NCBI GenBank assembly: GCA_004553485.1
Contig: SFLG01000059.1
Location: 1-13,627 of the forward strand
From: Bacteroidales bacterium
GTDB lineage: Bacteria > Bacteroidota > Bacteroidia > Bacteroidales > Muribaculaceae
DNA length: 13,627 nt
Direction: 5' to 3'
This document shows, piece by piece, positions 1-7,363 of this stretch. The translations under genes were made by a program, and so were the position numbers. The notes under the pieces are model-generated. The model saw only the letters and a program-made list of their open reading frames with translations. It was not told where the DNA came from and did no database searches. Each line of letters opens with the position of its first letter. Position 1 is the stretch's first letter.

Positions 1-14
1 TTGGCCTGTTGCTG

Positions 15-914
15 TCAGGGTTTGATGTAGGGGGTGAAGAAGCGGAGGATGAGGTCGGCGGTGGGGAGGTCCTTGGCGTGCCAGGAGTGTTTGCCGCCCT
101 GTACCTCGTAGACCTCGACATTGGCGCCGTAGGGCGAGTCGGTGTAGAGGGTGTGGTAGATGGGACGCCCGGGGTCGCCGGTAAGCGACTGCAGGGTGTC
201 GCACACCATGGTGTGGCAGCGGTTGTTGACGGCGATGGCGCTGACAGCCAGGGGCGTGGGGATGTATGCGCCCCAGCCGCCTTTGTTGGCATGGTCGCCC
301 TGCCAGGCCGAGGTGGTGTCGTGGTTGCCGTGGATTTCCATGAAGGGGACGGGCTTGGTGAGGCGCAGGCTGTCGTAGATGCAGTCGAAGGTGAGACCGG
401 CCACCGAGGCGTAGGCTTTGAACAGCTCGGGGCGCTCGTAGGCCAACTGGTAGCACAGGTCGCCGCCGTTAGACATTCCGGCCAGAAAGACATTTTCGCC
501 GTTGAGGCCGAAGCGCTCCACCACGACGGGGACGAAGGCCTCGAAGAAGTCGGCTTCGTTGACCTTCATGGTGTGCTGCGACGGGTAATGGACGTTCCAG
601 CCGGCTTTGCCGCGCGAGTCGGGCGCGCCGTCGGGGTAGCAGATGGCGTAGCCGTATTTGTCGGCGGCCTTGTTGAGGTCCTTGCGGCGGCGTGTCTTCG
701 AGCCGTAGCCGTGGGCGCATACCACCAGGGGACGGCCGGGGGCGAGGCTGTCAGGGATGTACATCGAGTAGGTGCGCACGGTGTCGCCGTACGGAAATTC
801 GTATACCTCGAAGGCGGGCTTTTTTGCCGGCTCGCCCCCGTCGGAGACGGAGGCGGCGGCCATGGTGCCGACGGCGAGCGCGCACAACGCCGCCGGCAAC
901 AGGATATTCTTCAT
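15..914 (-). CDS. Secreted alpha/beta-hydrolase, LpqC/PHB-depolymerase-type esterase
   Basis: The 299-residue product is a serine esterase of the alpha/beta-hydrolase fold, of the kind annotated as poly(3-hydroxybutyrate) depolymerase, LpqC or feruloyl-esterase-like. Residues 1-21 form a signal peptide (MKNILL followed by an Ala/Leu-rich core), so it acts in the periplasm or outside the cell. The nucleophile elbow GMSNG places the catalytic Ser at 148. HGNHD near 195-199 gives the likely Asp199, and GGKHSWH near 273-279 the likely His276. The early HGYG at 68-71 would form the oxyanion hole. An in-frame ATG lies 20 codons upstream at 974, but it would put charged residues before the signal peptide, so I start at 914. 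It follows the phosphodiesterase gene on the same strand with an 87-bp gap that contains a strong palindrome. The substrate cannot be read from sequence; acyl groups on plant or host glycans are a guess from the family. Fold assignment is firm, substrate is not. Confidence 0.9.
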   Translation of the reverse strand: MKNILLPAALCALAVGTMAAASVSDGGEPAKKPAFEVYEFPYGDTVRTYSMYIPDSLAPGRPLVVCAHGYGSKTRRRKDLNKAADKYGYAICYPDGAPDSRGKAGWNVHYPSQHTMKVNEADFFEAFVPVVVERFGLNGENVFLAGMSNGGDLCYQLAYERPELFKAYASVAGLTFDCIYDSLRLTKPVPFMEIHGNHDTTSAWQGDHANKGGWGAYIPTPLAVSAIAVNNRCHTMVCDTLQSLTGDPGRPIYHTLYTDSPYGANVEVYEVQGGKHSWHAKDLPTADLILRFFTPYIKP

Positions 915-955
915 AAGAGGCAGGTTCTTGAGGGCGTTGCAGAAACCGCTAATCC

Positions 956-972
956 GCCGGGACAGTCCCGGC
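956..972. promoter_or_regulatory. GC-rich palindrome between two minus-strand genes
   Basis: GCCGGGAC-A-GTCCCGGC is a perfect palindrome with 8-bp arms around one central base. As RNA it would form a six-pair GC stem with a five-base loop. It lies 29 bp after the stop codon of the phosphodiesterase gene and 41 bp before the start of the esterase gene. No T-run follows it on the minus strand, so it is not a classic intrinsic terminator. It could be an operator, a processing or stability hairpin, or chance in GC-rich DNA. Confidence 0.45.
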
Positions 973-1001
973 ACACACGCGGTTCTGCGACACGCTCTAC
1001 A

Positions 1002-1793
1002 TTACTTGTTTGCGGGAAGCTGCGACTTGTGCACATTGAGCATCTTCTGCAGCTCTTCGGGACGGTTGGTGGTGATGTAGTCTACGCCCTGCTCGATGCA
1101 CCACTGCATGTCTTCGGGCTTGTTGACGGTCCAGACGTTGACCTCGAGACCCAGGTCGTGGCACTCTTTGGTCCATTCGGGGTGCTTGCGCATAGCCTTG
1201 AGGGAGTAGTCGATACCTTTGCCTTTGCTGAACTTGACCTGCACGGGGATGTAGTCGCCCGAGAGATAGTATACCTCGGCGGGCTTGGGTGCCTTCTTCA
1301 CCAGATGGGCATAGCCGTTTTTCGAGAAGGTGATGTAGTCGACGCGGTCTTCGAGGCCATATTTCTTCATCAGGTCGAGGGTGCGCATGATGCAGGCGCG
1401 CTCGCTCGACTGGCTGTCGTGCGACTTAACCTCGCAGACGAGGCGGATGGGGAGCTTCTGGGCTACCTGGAGGAATTCCTCGAGGGTGGGCACGTTTTCG
1501 CCGTTGGCGAGTTTCTGCGAGCAGACCTCGGCGGCGGTGGACTTTTCGATTACAACACCGTTGATGCTGGGGTCGTGGTTGAGGACCACCACGCTGTCCG
1601 TGGTCATCCAGATGTCAAACTCCGAGGCATAGCAGCCTATCGAGTCGGCCTTGACGAGCGAACGGATTGAATTCTGTGCCGAGCCTTCGGTTTCCCAGTA
1701 TCCGCGGTGAGCGATGACTTTGGGAGTTCCGGCTACTGCGGTAGCCGCTGCTGCGAGCATAACCACAGCGCTGATTGTACGAACGATTTTCAT
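1002..1793 (-). CDS. Secreted glycerophosphodiester phosphodiesterase (GDPD family)
   Basis: The 263-residue protein is a GDPD-family TIM barrel that hydrolyses glycerophosphodiesters such as deacylated phospholipid head groups to glycerol 3-phosphate and an alcohol. A signal peptide covers residues 1-22 (Ala-rich core, AxA-type cleavage near AVAG), so it is exported. The family motifs are present: HRG at 29-31, the metal-binding E58 and D60 in SEFDIW, the catalytic H73 in NHDP, E121 and K123 in CEVKSHD, and the C-terminal VWTVNKPED and DYITTNRPEEL that close the barrel. The length fits a single-domain enzyme. The frame stays open 33 codons further upstream to 1892, but that extension precedes a clean signal peptide and would overlap the antiporter gene, so the ATG at 1793 is chosen. 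It lies 95 bp downstream of the antiporter gene and I found no good promoter motif in that gap. Confidence 0.95.
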   Translation of the reverse strand: MKIVRTISAVVMLAAAATAVAGTPKVIAHRGYWETEGSAQNSIRSLVKADSIGCYASEFDIWMTTDSVVVLNHDPSINGVVIEKSTAAEVCSQKLANGENVPTLEEFLQVAQKLPIRLVCEVKSHDSQSSERACIMRTLDLMKKYGLEDRVDYITFSKNGYAHLVKKAPKPAEVYYLSGDYIPVQVKFSKGKGIDYSLKAMRKHPEWTKECHDLGLEVNVWTVNKPEDMQWCIEQGVDYITTNRPEELQKMLNVHKSQLPANK

Positions 1794-1888
1794 AACAAAT
1801 GATTTTGGGTTTATTTTTAAGGTAATTGTTTGCGGATTAGATTGATTGCTGATCAGTATATCGTGTTTGCGGTGTGTCGCCCCCTGTG

Positions 1889-4084
1889 TCATTGCATGGC
1901 TGTGAGGCGCGACTGCGGGCCCACCAGCCAGAGGATGTCGCCGGCGGCGAAGGCGATGTCGGGGTTCTGGTCTATATATGTGTCGCCGCGCTGGACGGCC
2001 ACGACGAGGGTGTCGTAGTTGTCGCGCAGACCCGAGTTGCGGGGCGTCTTGCCTATCAGCGGCGATTTGTCGCTGAGCTGCAGCTTGAACAGGTTGAAGT
2101 CGTGGGGCGCCGTCTCGTCCTTGCTGGGCTCGTACTCACTCTCGACGTGCGGCAGGATGGCGGCAATCTGCTCGTCGGTGCCGATTACGCCCAGCACGTC
2201 GCCGGGAAAGATGCGCCGCTCGCCGCCGGGGACGCTGATGGTGATGGGACCGCGCTGTACGCTGACGATGTTGACGCCGAAGCGCGACCGCAGGTTGCTG
2301 TTCTTAAGCCGCTCGCCCACGAAGTCGCAGCCCGAGCCCACGGTCATGTAGGCCAGGTGCAGGTCGTGCACCAGATTTTTGTTGCGGCCCGTGCGCACCA
2401 GCTCGCGCTCGTTGAGGTTGTCCATGAAACGCGTCTCCATCTCCGACATCTGACGGCTGACACGGCGGCTGAAGAGCAGTCCCGCCAGCAGCAGCACGCC
2501 CAGCGCCGCGGCTACGCCCCAGGCCATCGAGTAGGTGCGGGTGATGACGTAGACGATGGTGAGCATGGCGATGATGGAGCAGATTATCGACATCGCCACG
2601 TCGGCTATCGTTGTGCCGCAGCGCGAGCGCAGGATGCGCGACAGCGGGAGCACCAGCGCCGCCAGGAAGGGGGCCATGCATGCCAGCTCCACCACCAGCG
2701 TTATCAGCTTGCCGTATTTGTCGGACAGCCCGTAGGCCACGGGAGCCAGGAAATGCTGGCATATCAGTATTATCGCTATAAGTATGACGGTGTAGATGAC
2801 CAGGCGGCCGAGGTAGCGGCGCAGGGTCTCGCTCCACAGGTTGTGGCTGCGGGCCTGCTGGGCCGACGCGTTGTCGGCGTAGCGGTTTATCAGGAAGCGC
2901 AGGCGCGCGGGCAAATGCCGCTCGACCAGGTTGTATGCCGGCTCGGACATCTTTATGAAGTAGGGCGTGGTGAAGGTGGTGAGCACCGACACGGCCACCA
3001 CGATGGGGTAGATGGTGGGGTTGAGCACACCCAACGACATACCCAAGGTGGCGATGATGAAGGCGAACTCGCCGATTTGTGTCAGCGAGAAGCCCGACTG
3101 GATGGCGACTTTGAGCGTCTGACCGGTGACGAGCATGCCAAAGGTGCCGAAGAGTATCATTCCTACAATAACCACCGACGACAGGATGAGGATCTGCCAC
3201 CAGTACATGCCCACGATGGCAGGCTGCACCATCATTCCCACCGAGATGAAGAAGACGGCGCCGAAGAGGTCTTTGACGGGCGTCACCACTGTCTCGATGC
3301 GCTCGGCGAAGCTTGTACCGGCCAGTATCGAGCCCATCACGAAGGCTCCGAGAGCCAGCGAGAAGCCGCAGTAGACCGAGAACACCGCCATGCCCAGGCA
3401 CAGGCCCATCGAGACGATGAGCAGCGTCTCGCCGTTGAGGAACCGGCGGCAGGCCGTCAGCGCCGACGGCAGGATGTAGACACCCACCAGGAACCATATC
3501 ATCAGGAAGAACACCAGCTTGAGCACGCTGAAGACCAGCTCGGTGCCTTCGACGCCGTTGCTGGTCGCTATTGATGACAGCAACACCATCATCACCACGG
3601 CAAAGAGGTCTTCGACGATGAGCACGGCCAGTACCTGCGAGGCAAACTTCTTCTGCCGCAGCCCCAGGTCGGTAAAGGCTTTAAGAATGATTGTCGTGGA
3701 CGACATCGACAGCATGCCGCCCAAAAAGAGCGAGTTGATGTTGTTGAAGCCCATCAGGCGCCCTATGGCAAAGCCGCAGCAGGTCATGCCGCAGATGATG
3801 ATAAGAGCTGTCACCATCGCCGAGGCGCCCGAGTTGACGAGCTTTTTGAAGCTGAACTCCAGACCCAGCGAGAAGAGGAGCACCACTATGCCAATCTGCG
3901 CCCAGAAGTCGATGTTGGCCTCGGTGGTCACCGACGGCAGCAGCGTAAAGTGCGGGCTTGCCAGAAATCCGGCCACGATATAGCCCAGGACCACCGGCTG
4001 CTTGATCCATTTGAAGATCACAGTCACCAGTGCGCCAAGGAGAAGGATGAAGGCCAGATCGGTTATTAAGCTCTGAATCTGCAT
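1889..4084 (-). CDS. Kef/CPA2-type cation:proton antiporter with extra membrane bundle and two TrkA-C domains
   Basis: The 731-residue inner-membrane protein belongs to the CPA2 monovalent cation:proton antiporter superfamily, probably exchanging K+ or Na+ for H+. Residues 5-380 hold the Na+/H+ exchanger domain, with FSLGLEFS at 71-78, the ion-binding acidic pair E158-D159 in VLIVEDL, and SLTQIGEFAF at 333-342. A second hydrophobic block of about four or five helices spans 427-540. The cytoplasmic tail carries two TrkA-C (RCK_C) modules, about 577-645 (ending FPGDVLGVIG) and 660-731 (ending FAAGDILWLVG). No NAD-binding RCK_N domain (GxGxxG Rossmann motif) is visible, unlike E. coli KefB and KefC, so gating would rest on a ligand bound by the TrkA-C pair. 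The MgtC-like gene lies 86 bp upstream on the same strand, and the phosphodiesterase gene 95 bp downstream. Family is certain; the transported ion is inferred. Confidence 0.93.
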   Translation of the reverse strand: MQIQSLITDLAFILLLGALVTVIFKWIKQPVVLGYIVAGFLASPHFTLLPSVTTEANIDFWAQIGIVVLLFSLGLEFSFKKLVNSGASAMVTALIIICGMTCCGFAIGRLMGFNNINSLFLGGMLSMSSTTIILKAFTDLGLRQKKFASQVLAVLIVEDLFAVVMMVLLSSIATSNGVEGTELVFSVLKLVFFLMIWFLVGVYILPSALTACRRFLNGETLLIVSMGLCLGMAVFSVYCGFSLALGAFVMGSILAGTSFAERIETVVTPVKDLFGAVFFISVGMMVQPAIVGMYWWQILILSSVVIVGMILFGTFGMLVTGQTLKVAIQSGFSLTQIGEFAFIIATLGMSLGVLNPTIYPIVVAVSVLTTFTTPYFIKMSEPAYNLVERHLPARLRFLINRYADNASAQQARSHNLWSETLRRYLGRLVIYTVILIAIILICQHFLAPVAYGLSDKYGKLITLVVELACMAPFLAALVLPLSRILRSRCGTTIADVAMSIICSIIAMLTIVYVITRTYSMAWGVAAALGVLLLAGLLFSRRVSRQMSEMETRFMDNLNERELVRTGRNKNLVHDLHLAYMTVGSGCDFVGERLKNSNLRSRFGVNIVSVQRGPITISVPGGERRIFPGDVLGVIGTDEQIAAILPHVESEYEPSKDETAPHDFNLFKLQLSDKSPLIGKTPRNSGLRDNYDTLVVAVQRGDTYIDQNPDIAFAAGDILWLVGPQSRLTAMQ

Positions 4085-4121
4085 ATTGGTCCGTTGGGTG
4101 AGGCAGGATGGTATATTGCGG

Positions 4122-4135
4122 GCCCCGTGGGGGGC
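4122..4135 (-). other. Small GC hairpin upstream of the antiporter gene
   Basis: GCCCC and GGGGC pair across a four-base loop 37 bp before the antiporter start codon. Five GC pairs make it stable, but no T-run follows on the minus strand, so it is not a clear terminator. It may be a stability or translation-control hairpin in the MgtC-antiporter transcript, or chance. Confidence 0.3.
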
Positions 4136-4170
4136 ATTTCATTAACAGCGGGCTGCGGGGGCTGCGGGCC

Positions 4171-4905
4171 TCAGATCGACACCTGGTTGGCCAGCGACAC
4201 CGCATCGGTGGGGAAAATGGCGCGCAACTCCTTGAACAGCTTTATCATATCTAATTCGTCCGGAATAATCACCACCAGGTTGAGGCGGGTCTTGTTCTGC
4301 TGATAATCGTATTCGATATAGTAGTTTGTAAACTTTATGCGGTTGGCCTCGAGCACCTTGCGGTAGCCCGAGATGTCCTCGACCACACACGACAGCATGA
4401 GGCGGATAATTCGCATCTCCGAGCCGATACGTATGCGGTGCTCGAACCGCTCGAGCAGGAGCAGGATAAACAGTATCAGGCCCGAGGCTATCGTGGCCAC
4501 CCAGTACATGCCCACGCCGACGGCCATGCCTATCGCCGCTATCATCCAGATGCCGGCGGCGGTGGTGAGGCCGCGCACCGACCCTTTCATCTGTATGATC
4601 GCTCCGGCGCCAAGGAAACCGATGCCGGACACCACCTGTGCCGCGATGCGGCTGGGGTCGCCGTTCTTGAGGCCGAGGTACTCCTGCGGCACGTATATCG
4701 ACAGTATCATCGCCAGGGCGGCGCCCATGCAAATCAGCGAGAAGGTGCGCACGCCGGCGGTCTGGCCCTTGCGTTTGCGCTCAAAGCCTACGCAGGCGCC
4801 AAGCAGCATGGCCAGCGTCAGCCGGTACACGGCCGACCAGGTGGTGACTTCGGTAGAGTTCACCGCCACGTATGCTTCTTGATACAGCTGGCTGAGGGTG
4901 GTCAT
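4171..4905 (-). CDS. MgtC/SapB-family membrane protein
   Basis: The 244-residue protein is an MgtC/SapB-family integral membrane protein. The family signature is clear: LGACVGFERKRKG at about 35-47, GVRTFSLICMGAAL at 51-64, GIGFLGAGAII at 94-104 and RGLTTAAGIW at 111-120. About five helices fill residues 25-151. A soluble C-terminal region (about 160-244) resembles the ACT-like domain of long MgtC proteins. Salmonella MgtC supports growth in low Mg2+ and inside macrophages and inhibits the F1Fo ATP synthase; whether this relative does so is unknown. It lies between the coiled-coil gene (57 bp upstream) and the antiporter gene (86 bp downstream) on the same strand, so a shared transcript concerned with ion or pH balance is likely. 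The short gap upstream holds a 9-bp tandem repeat but no recognisable promoter. Confidence 0.93.
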   Translation of the reverse strand: MTTLSQLYQEAYVAVNSTEVTTWSAVYRLTLAMLLGACVGFERKRKGQTAGVRTFSLICMGAALAMILSIYVPQEYLGLKNGDPSRIAAQVVSGIGFLGAGAIIQMKGSVRGLTTAAGIWMIAAIGMAVGVGMYWVATIASGLILFILLLLERFEHRIRIGSEMRIIRLMLSCVVEDISGYRKVLEANRIKFTNYYIEYDYQQNKTRLNLVVIIPDELDMIKLFKELRAIFPTDAVSLANQVSI

Positions 4906-4934
4906 AGGGGGAGGCGTCGGTGGGGCTGTTATTT

Positions 4935-4959
4935 ACGTCTTATACGTCTTATACGACGT
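4935..4959. repeat. Tandem 9-mer and overlapping palindrome before the MgtC-family gene
   Basis: Two exact head-to-tail copies of ACGTCTTAT (4935-4943 and 4944-4952) are followed by ACGACGT. The second copy and this tail make an interrupted palindrome, ACGTC-TTATAC-GACGT (4944-4959). It lies 30 bp upstream of the MgtC-family start and 3 bp past the coiled-coil gene stop. Regularly spaced half-sites in so short a gap could be a regulator-binding site; no regulator is identified. Confidence 0.4.
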
Positions 4960-4962
4960 GGG

Positions 4963-5997
4963 TTACTTCAGGTTGAATTTCCTGTTGAAGAGGCGGTAGT
5001 TGTCGGCGAAGAGCTCGATGGTGTAGTCGCCGGGGTTGAGGGCGGTGTTGACGTCGTAGTAGATGCGGATGCCGCCAATCTCCTGGCCGCCGTATTCGAT
5101 CGTGGTCTTGGCCGAGCAGCTGACGGTGGTGCCCTCGAACGAGAACGAGCCGCCACCGCCGAGGAGCTGTCCCTCGGGCGTGGTTATGCGGGCGTAGATG
5201 GTCTTTTCGCCCACGGGGGTGCTGTTGTTCTGCGGGATGGTGAAGGTGATGAGTAGCTGTTTGGCCTTCTTGACCTTCTTCTCCACCTTGCCCTTTTTGT
5301 TGAGGGCGTTGAAGCCGACGCCGGTGACGTTGAGCTTCTCGGCAAGGGTCATGCGCTCGCTCAGGTGCTTGTTCTGGCGCGAGGTCTCCTCGACCTGCGA
5401 CGACAGCTGCTCGTTGCGGGCCTTCACCTCGGTGTTCTCCTGGCGCAGCTGGGCGTTCTCCTTGTTCAGGCGGTCAATTTCGGCGATATATTTCTGCAGC
5501 AGGGCGCGCAGGGTCTTGATCTGGTTCTGCAGATCGACGATTTCCCTGGCGCTTTTGTTCTTGGTGTTCTTCAGCTCGGCCTGCAGGCGCTCCACCTCGA
5601 GGCGGGCCGACTCGTACTGCTGGGTCAGGCGCAGCTTGACCGAGTCGGTGCTGACCGACAGGCTGTTCTCGAGGCTGGCAAATTCGTTCTCCAGCTGGCT
5701 GAACTCGTTTTCGGCAAGCTGCTGCTGGTAGCTCTGCTCGGCGGCCTCGCGGCTGAGGCGCTCGGCCTCGACCTGCTCGTCCTTGGCCGAACTGCTGACA
5801 AAGAACCACACGCCCATGCCCACTATCGCCACCGCGAGGACTGCGATTACGGCAATGAGGATGTTGCGCGTCTTGTCGGGTTTGTCGCCGCCGGGCTGCA
5901 CGGGACGGGGGGTCTCAGAGGGCCTGGTGCCGCGGTTGTCAAAGTTGCGGGCAAATTCGGTCGGCTGCTTGTTTCCTTCGTTGTTTTGAATATCCAT
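4963..5997 (-). CDS. Membrane-anchored coiled-coil protein of unknown function
   Basis: I do not recognise a named family for this 344-residue protein. Residues 1-43 are a polar, Pro- and Gly-containing cytoplasmic tail. Residues 45-67 are one transmembrane helix (NILIAVIAVLAVAIVGMGVW). Residues 73-222 are a long Glu/Gln/Leu-rich coiled coil with no Pro breaks. Residues 225-344 form a globular, probably beta-rich domain with a Lys-rich entry (KKGKVEKKVKKAKQ), GEKTIYARITTPEG and a Gly-rich turn. The order suggests a type II protein, anchored in the inner membrane with the coiled coil and beta domain in the periplasm. It is divergently transcribed from mltG, which suggests, but does not prove, an envelope role. 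Conserved relatives in Bacteroidetes are sometimes labelled as chromosome-partitioning or ATPase-like because of the coiled coil; no nucleotide-binding motif is present here. It is likely the first gene of the leftward operon. Confidence 0.85.
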   Translation of the reverse strand: MDIQNNEGNKQPTEFARNFDNRGTRPSETPRPVQPGGDKPDKTRNILIAVIAVLAVAIVGMGVWFFVSSSAKDEQVEAERLSREAAEQSYQQQLAENEFSQLENEFASLENSLSVSTDSVKLRLTQQYESARLEVERLQAELKNTKNKSAREIVDLQNQIKTLRALLQKYIAEIDRLNKENAQLRQENTEVKARNEQLSSQVEETSRQNKHLSERMTLAEKLNVTGVGFNALNKKGKVEKKVKKAKQLLITFTIPQNNSTPVGEKTIYARITTPEGQLLGGGGSFSFEGTTVSCSAKTTIEYGGQEIGGIRIYYDVNTALNPGDYTIELFADNYRLFNRKFNLK

Positions 5998-6024
5998 TAT
6001 GTCTGTGATGTTATCAGTTATGTC

Positions 6025-6043
6025 GGAGCCGTAGCGCGGCTCC
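6025..6043 (-). promoter_or_regulatory. Perfect hairpin in the leader of the coiled-coil gene
   Basis: GGAGCCG and CGGCTCC pair perfectly over seven base pairs across a five-base loop. The hairpin starts about 28 bases before the start codon at 5997. If the -7 motif at 6058-6065 is used, transcription would begin around 6050, so the hairpin would sit close to the mRNA 5' end, a position typical of stabilising 5' hairpins. No T-run follows on the minus strand. Function is inferred. Confidence 0.5.
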
Positions 6044-6057
6044 TCTTAAAATATGGG

Positions 6058-6065
6058 CAAAATTA
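6058..6065 (-). promoter_or_regulatory. Bacteroidetes -7 promoter motif for the coiled-coil gene
   Basis: Read on the minus strand these bases are TAATTTTG, an exact match to the Bacteroidetes sigma-70 -7 consensus TAnnTTTG. No convincing -33 TTTG lies at the usual 19-21 bp spacing. It would give a leader of about 50 bases for the gene starting at 5997. Confidence 0.5.
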
Positions 6066-6087
6066 CAAATTTTCGCTCTAAATTCAC

Positions 6088-6095
6088 TACCTTTG
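6088..6095 (+). promoter_or_regulatory. Bacteroidetes -7 promoter motif for mltG
   Basis: TACCTTTG is an exact match to the Bacteroidetes -7 consensus TAnnTTTG, about 62 bp before the chosen mltG ATG. No convincing -33 TTTG is seen at the usual spacing. Its presence inside the first codons of the longer open frame from 6053 is one reason to prefer the later mltG start. Confidence 0.55.
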
Positions 6096-6157
6096 CCCTA
6101 AATAAATTGACAAGCGAGCGGCCCAAAAGTTTAAGGGCACGCTCAAATGCACACACA

Positions 6158-7273
6158 ATGACAGACAACAGGACCAACAAAAATACCACAACCCGCCCCG
6201 GGTGGAAAGGCCGCTCCGGCCGCCGCAGTGCCGCCGACAGGCACCGGAGGCGCGTGATAACAGTATGCGTGATAATGATGGCCGTGCTGGCTCTCGCCGG
6301 CATCGGCTTTGCGGCCTGGCGCCTGACGTGCTGCACCTACGGCGGCAGCGGCGACGTGCGCATCTACATCCCCGCCGAGGCCTCGCCGGAGGCCGTGCGC
6401 GACACGCTGGTGACGCGCCTCGGCGACAGCTACGGCAACAGGGTTTACCGCTTGTGGCGGTGGCGCACGCACAACGACGACAAGCCGTCGGCCTATGGGT
6501 CGTATGTCATCCGCCCCGGCGACAAGGTATGGACGGTCAGCAACAGCCTCTACAAGCGCCGCCAGACCCCGGTGCGCGTCACCGTCAACGACGTGCGTCT
6601 GATGAGTCAGCTCGCCGAGCGCGTGGGAGCTCGCATGGCCTTCGGCGCCGAGGACTTTATGCTGGCCGCCGACACCGTCCTGCCGGCTGCGGGCTTCGCG
6701 CGTGCAGAGCTCTTCCCCGCCGCCTTTGTCCCTGATACATACGAATTTTACTGGACCGACAGCCCCGACAAAGTCATCCGCGCCCTTGTGGACTCACGCA
6801 ACAAATTCTGGACCGACGAGCGCCGCGCCAAGGCCAAGGCCATGGGCCTCTCCCCCGCCGAGGTGGCCACCGTGGCCTCGATAGTCGAGGAGGAGACACG
6901 CGACAGCAAAGACCGCGGGATGGTGGCGCGGCTTTACCTCAACCGCATCGCCAAAGGGATGAAGCTGCAGGCCGACCCCACAGTAAAATTCGCCGCCGGC
7001 AACTTTGCCGCCCGCCGCGTCAAGGGCGATATGCTCTCAACGGTCTCCGCCTACAACACCTACCGCGTCGAGGGCCTGCCGCCAGGACCCATACGCATCC
7101 CCGAGCGCGCCACGATGGACATCGTCCTCAACGCCCCGCAGCACAACTACATCTTCATGTGCGCCTCGCCCAAATTTGACGGCACGCACAACTATGCCGT
7201 CGACTACGCCACCCACCGCAAAAACGCCGCCGCCTACCAGGCCGAGCTCAACCGCCGCGGCATCCACCACTAA
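6158..7273 (+). CDS. mltG: Endolytic peptidoglycan transglycosylase MltG
   Basis: The 371-residue protein is MltG (YceG-like family), an inner-membrane endolytic murein transglycosylase that cuts nascent glycan strands and so limits their length. After a basic cytoplasmic tail, one transmembrane helix spans about 32-54. A LysM-like substrate-binding region follows (about 65-135, including YVIRPGDKVW), then the YceG catalytic domain. The catalytic Glu is at 244 in ASIVEEET, equivalent to E218 in E. coli. Other signature stretches are FPAAFVPDTYEFYW, LQADPTVKFA, and SAYNTYRVEGLPPGPI at 297-312, close to the C-terminus as expected. The frame extends upstream to 6053, but that start would lie within the promoter motif at 6088-6095, so the ATG at 6158 is preferred. 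It diverges from the coiled-coil gene, and an epimerase gene follows after 92 bp of AT-rich repeats. Confidence 0.95.
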   Translation: MTDNRTNKNTTTRPGWKGRSGRRSAADRHRRRVITVCVIMMAVLALAGIGFAAWRLTCCTYGGSGDVRIYIPAEASPEAVRDTLVTRLGDSYGNRVYRLWRWRTHNDDKPSAYGSYVIRPGDKVWTVSNSLYKRRQTPVRVTVNDVRLMSQLAERVGARMAFGAEDFMLAADTVLPAAGFARAELFPAAFVPDTYEFYWTDSPDKVIRALVDSRNKFWTDERRAKAKAMGLSPAEVATVASIVEEETRDSKDRGMVARLYLNRIAKGMKLQADPTVKFAAGNFAARRVKGDMLSTVSAYNTYRVEGLPPGPIRIPERATMDIVLNAPQHNYIFMCASPKFDGTHNYAVDYATHRKNAAAYQAELNRRGIHH

Positions 7274-7307
7274 TCCCCCGCCCATCCTAAATACTTAACA
7301 CCTAATC

Positions 7308-7363
7308 CTTAATACTTAATATTTGATACTTATTTTTTAATTTTTAATTCTTAATTCTTATTC
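7308..7363 (+). repeat. Array of eight AT-rich heptamers ending just before the epimerase start
   Basis: Eight consecutive seven-base units fit YTTAATW-like degenerate variants: CTTAATA twice, TTTGATA, CTTATTT, TTTAATT twice, CTTAATT and CTTATTC. A less regular stretch with similar words precedes them from about 7286. The array fills most of the mltG-epimerase gap and ends two bases before the ATG at 7366. No TAnnTTTG motif is found, so the epimerase may be cotranscribed with mltG. Confidence 0.7.

Noticed and set aside
9..1670. A 553-codon open frame on the plus strand.
   Set aside because: It lies antisense to the esterase and phosphodiesterase genes, both of which have clear family motifs. 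Long antisense frames are expected where third codon positions are GC-rich.
1874..3574. A 566-codon open frame on the plus strand, His/Gln/Arg-rich.
   Set aside because: It is antisense to the antiporter gene and shows low-complexity composition without any recognisable domain.
6053..6157. A 35-residue longer N-terminus for MltG.
   Set aside because: The extra codons would overlap the promoter motif at 6088-6095, and the residues do not resemble the usual MltG start; the basic tail and membrane helix follow the ATG at 6158.
5998..6157. A replication origin or terminus at the divergent point where base skew flips.
   Set aside because: The skew tracks gene direction gene by gene, no DnaA-box cluster (TTATCCACA-like) or origin-type genes are seen, and the gap is only 160 bp.
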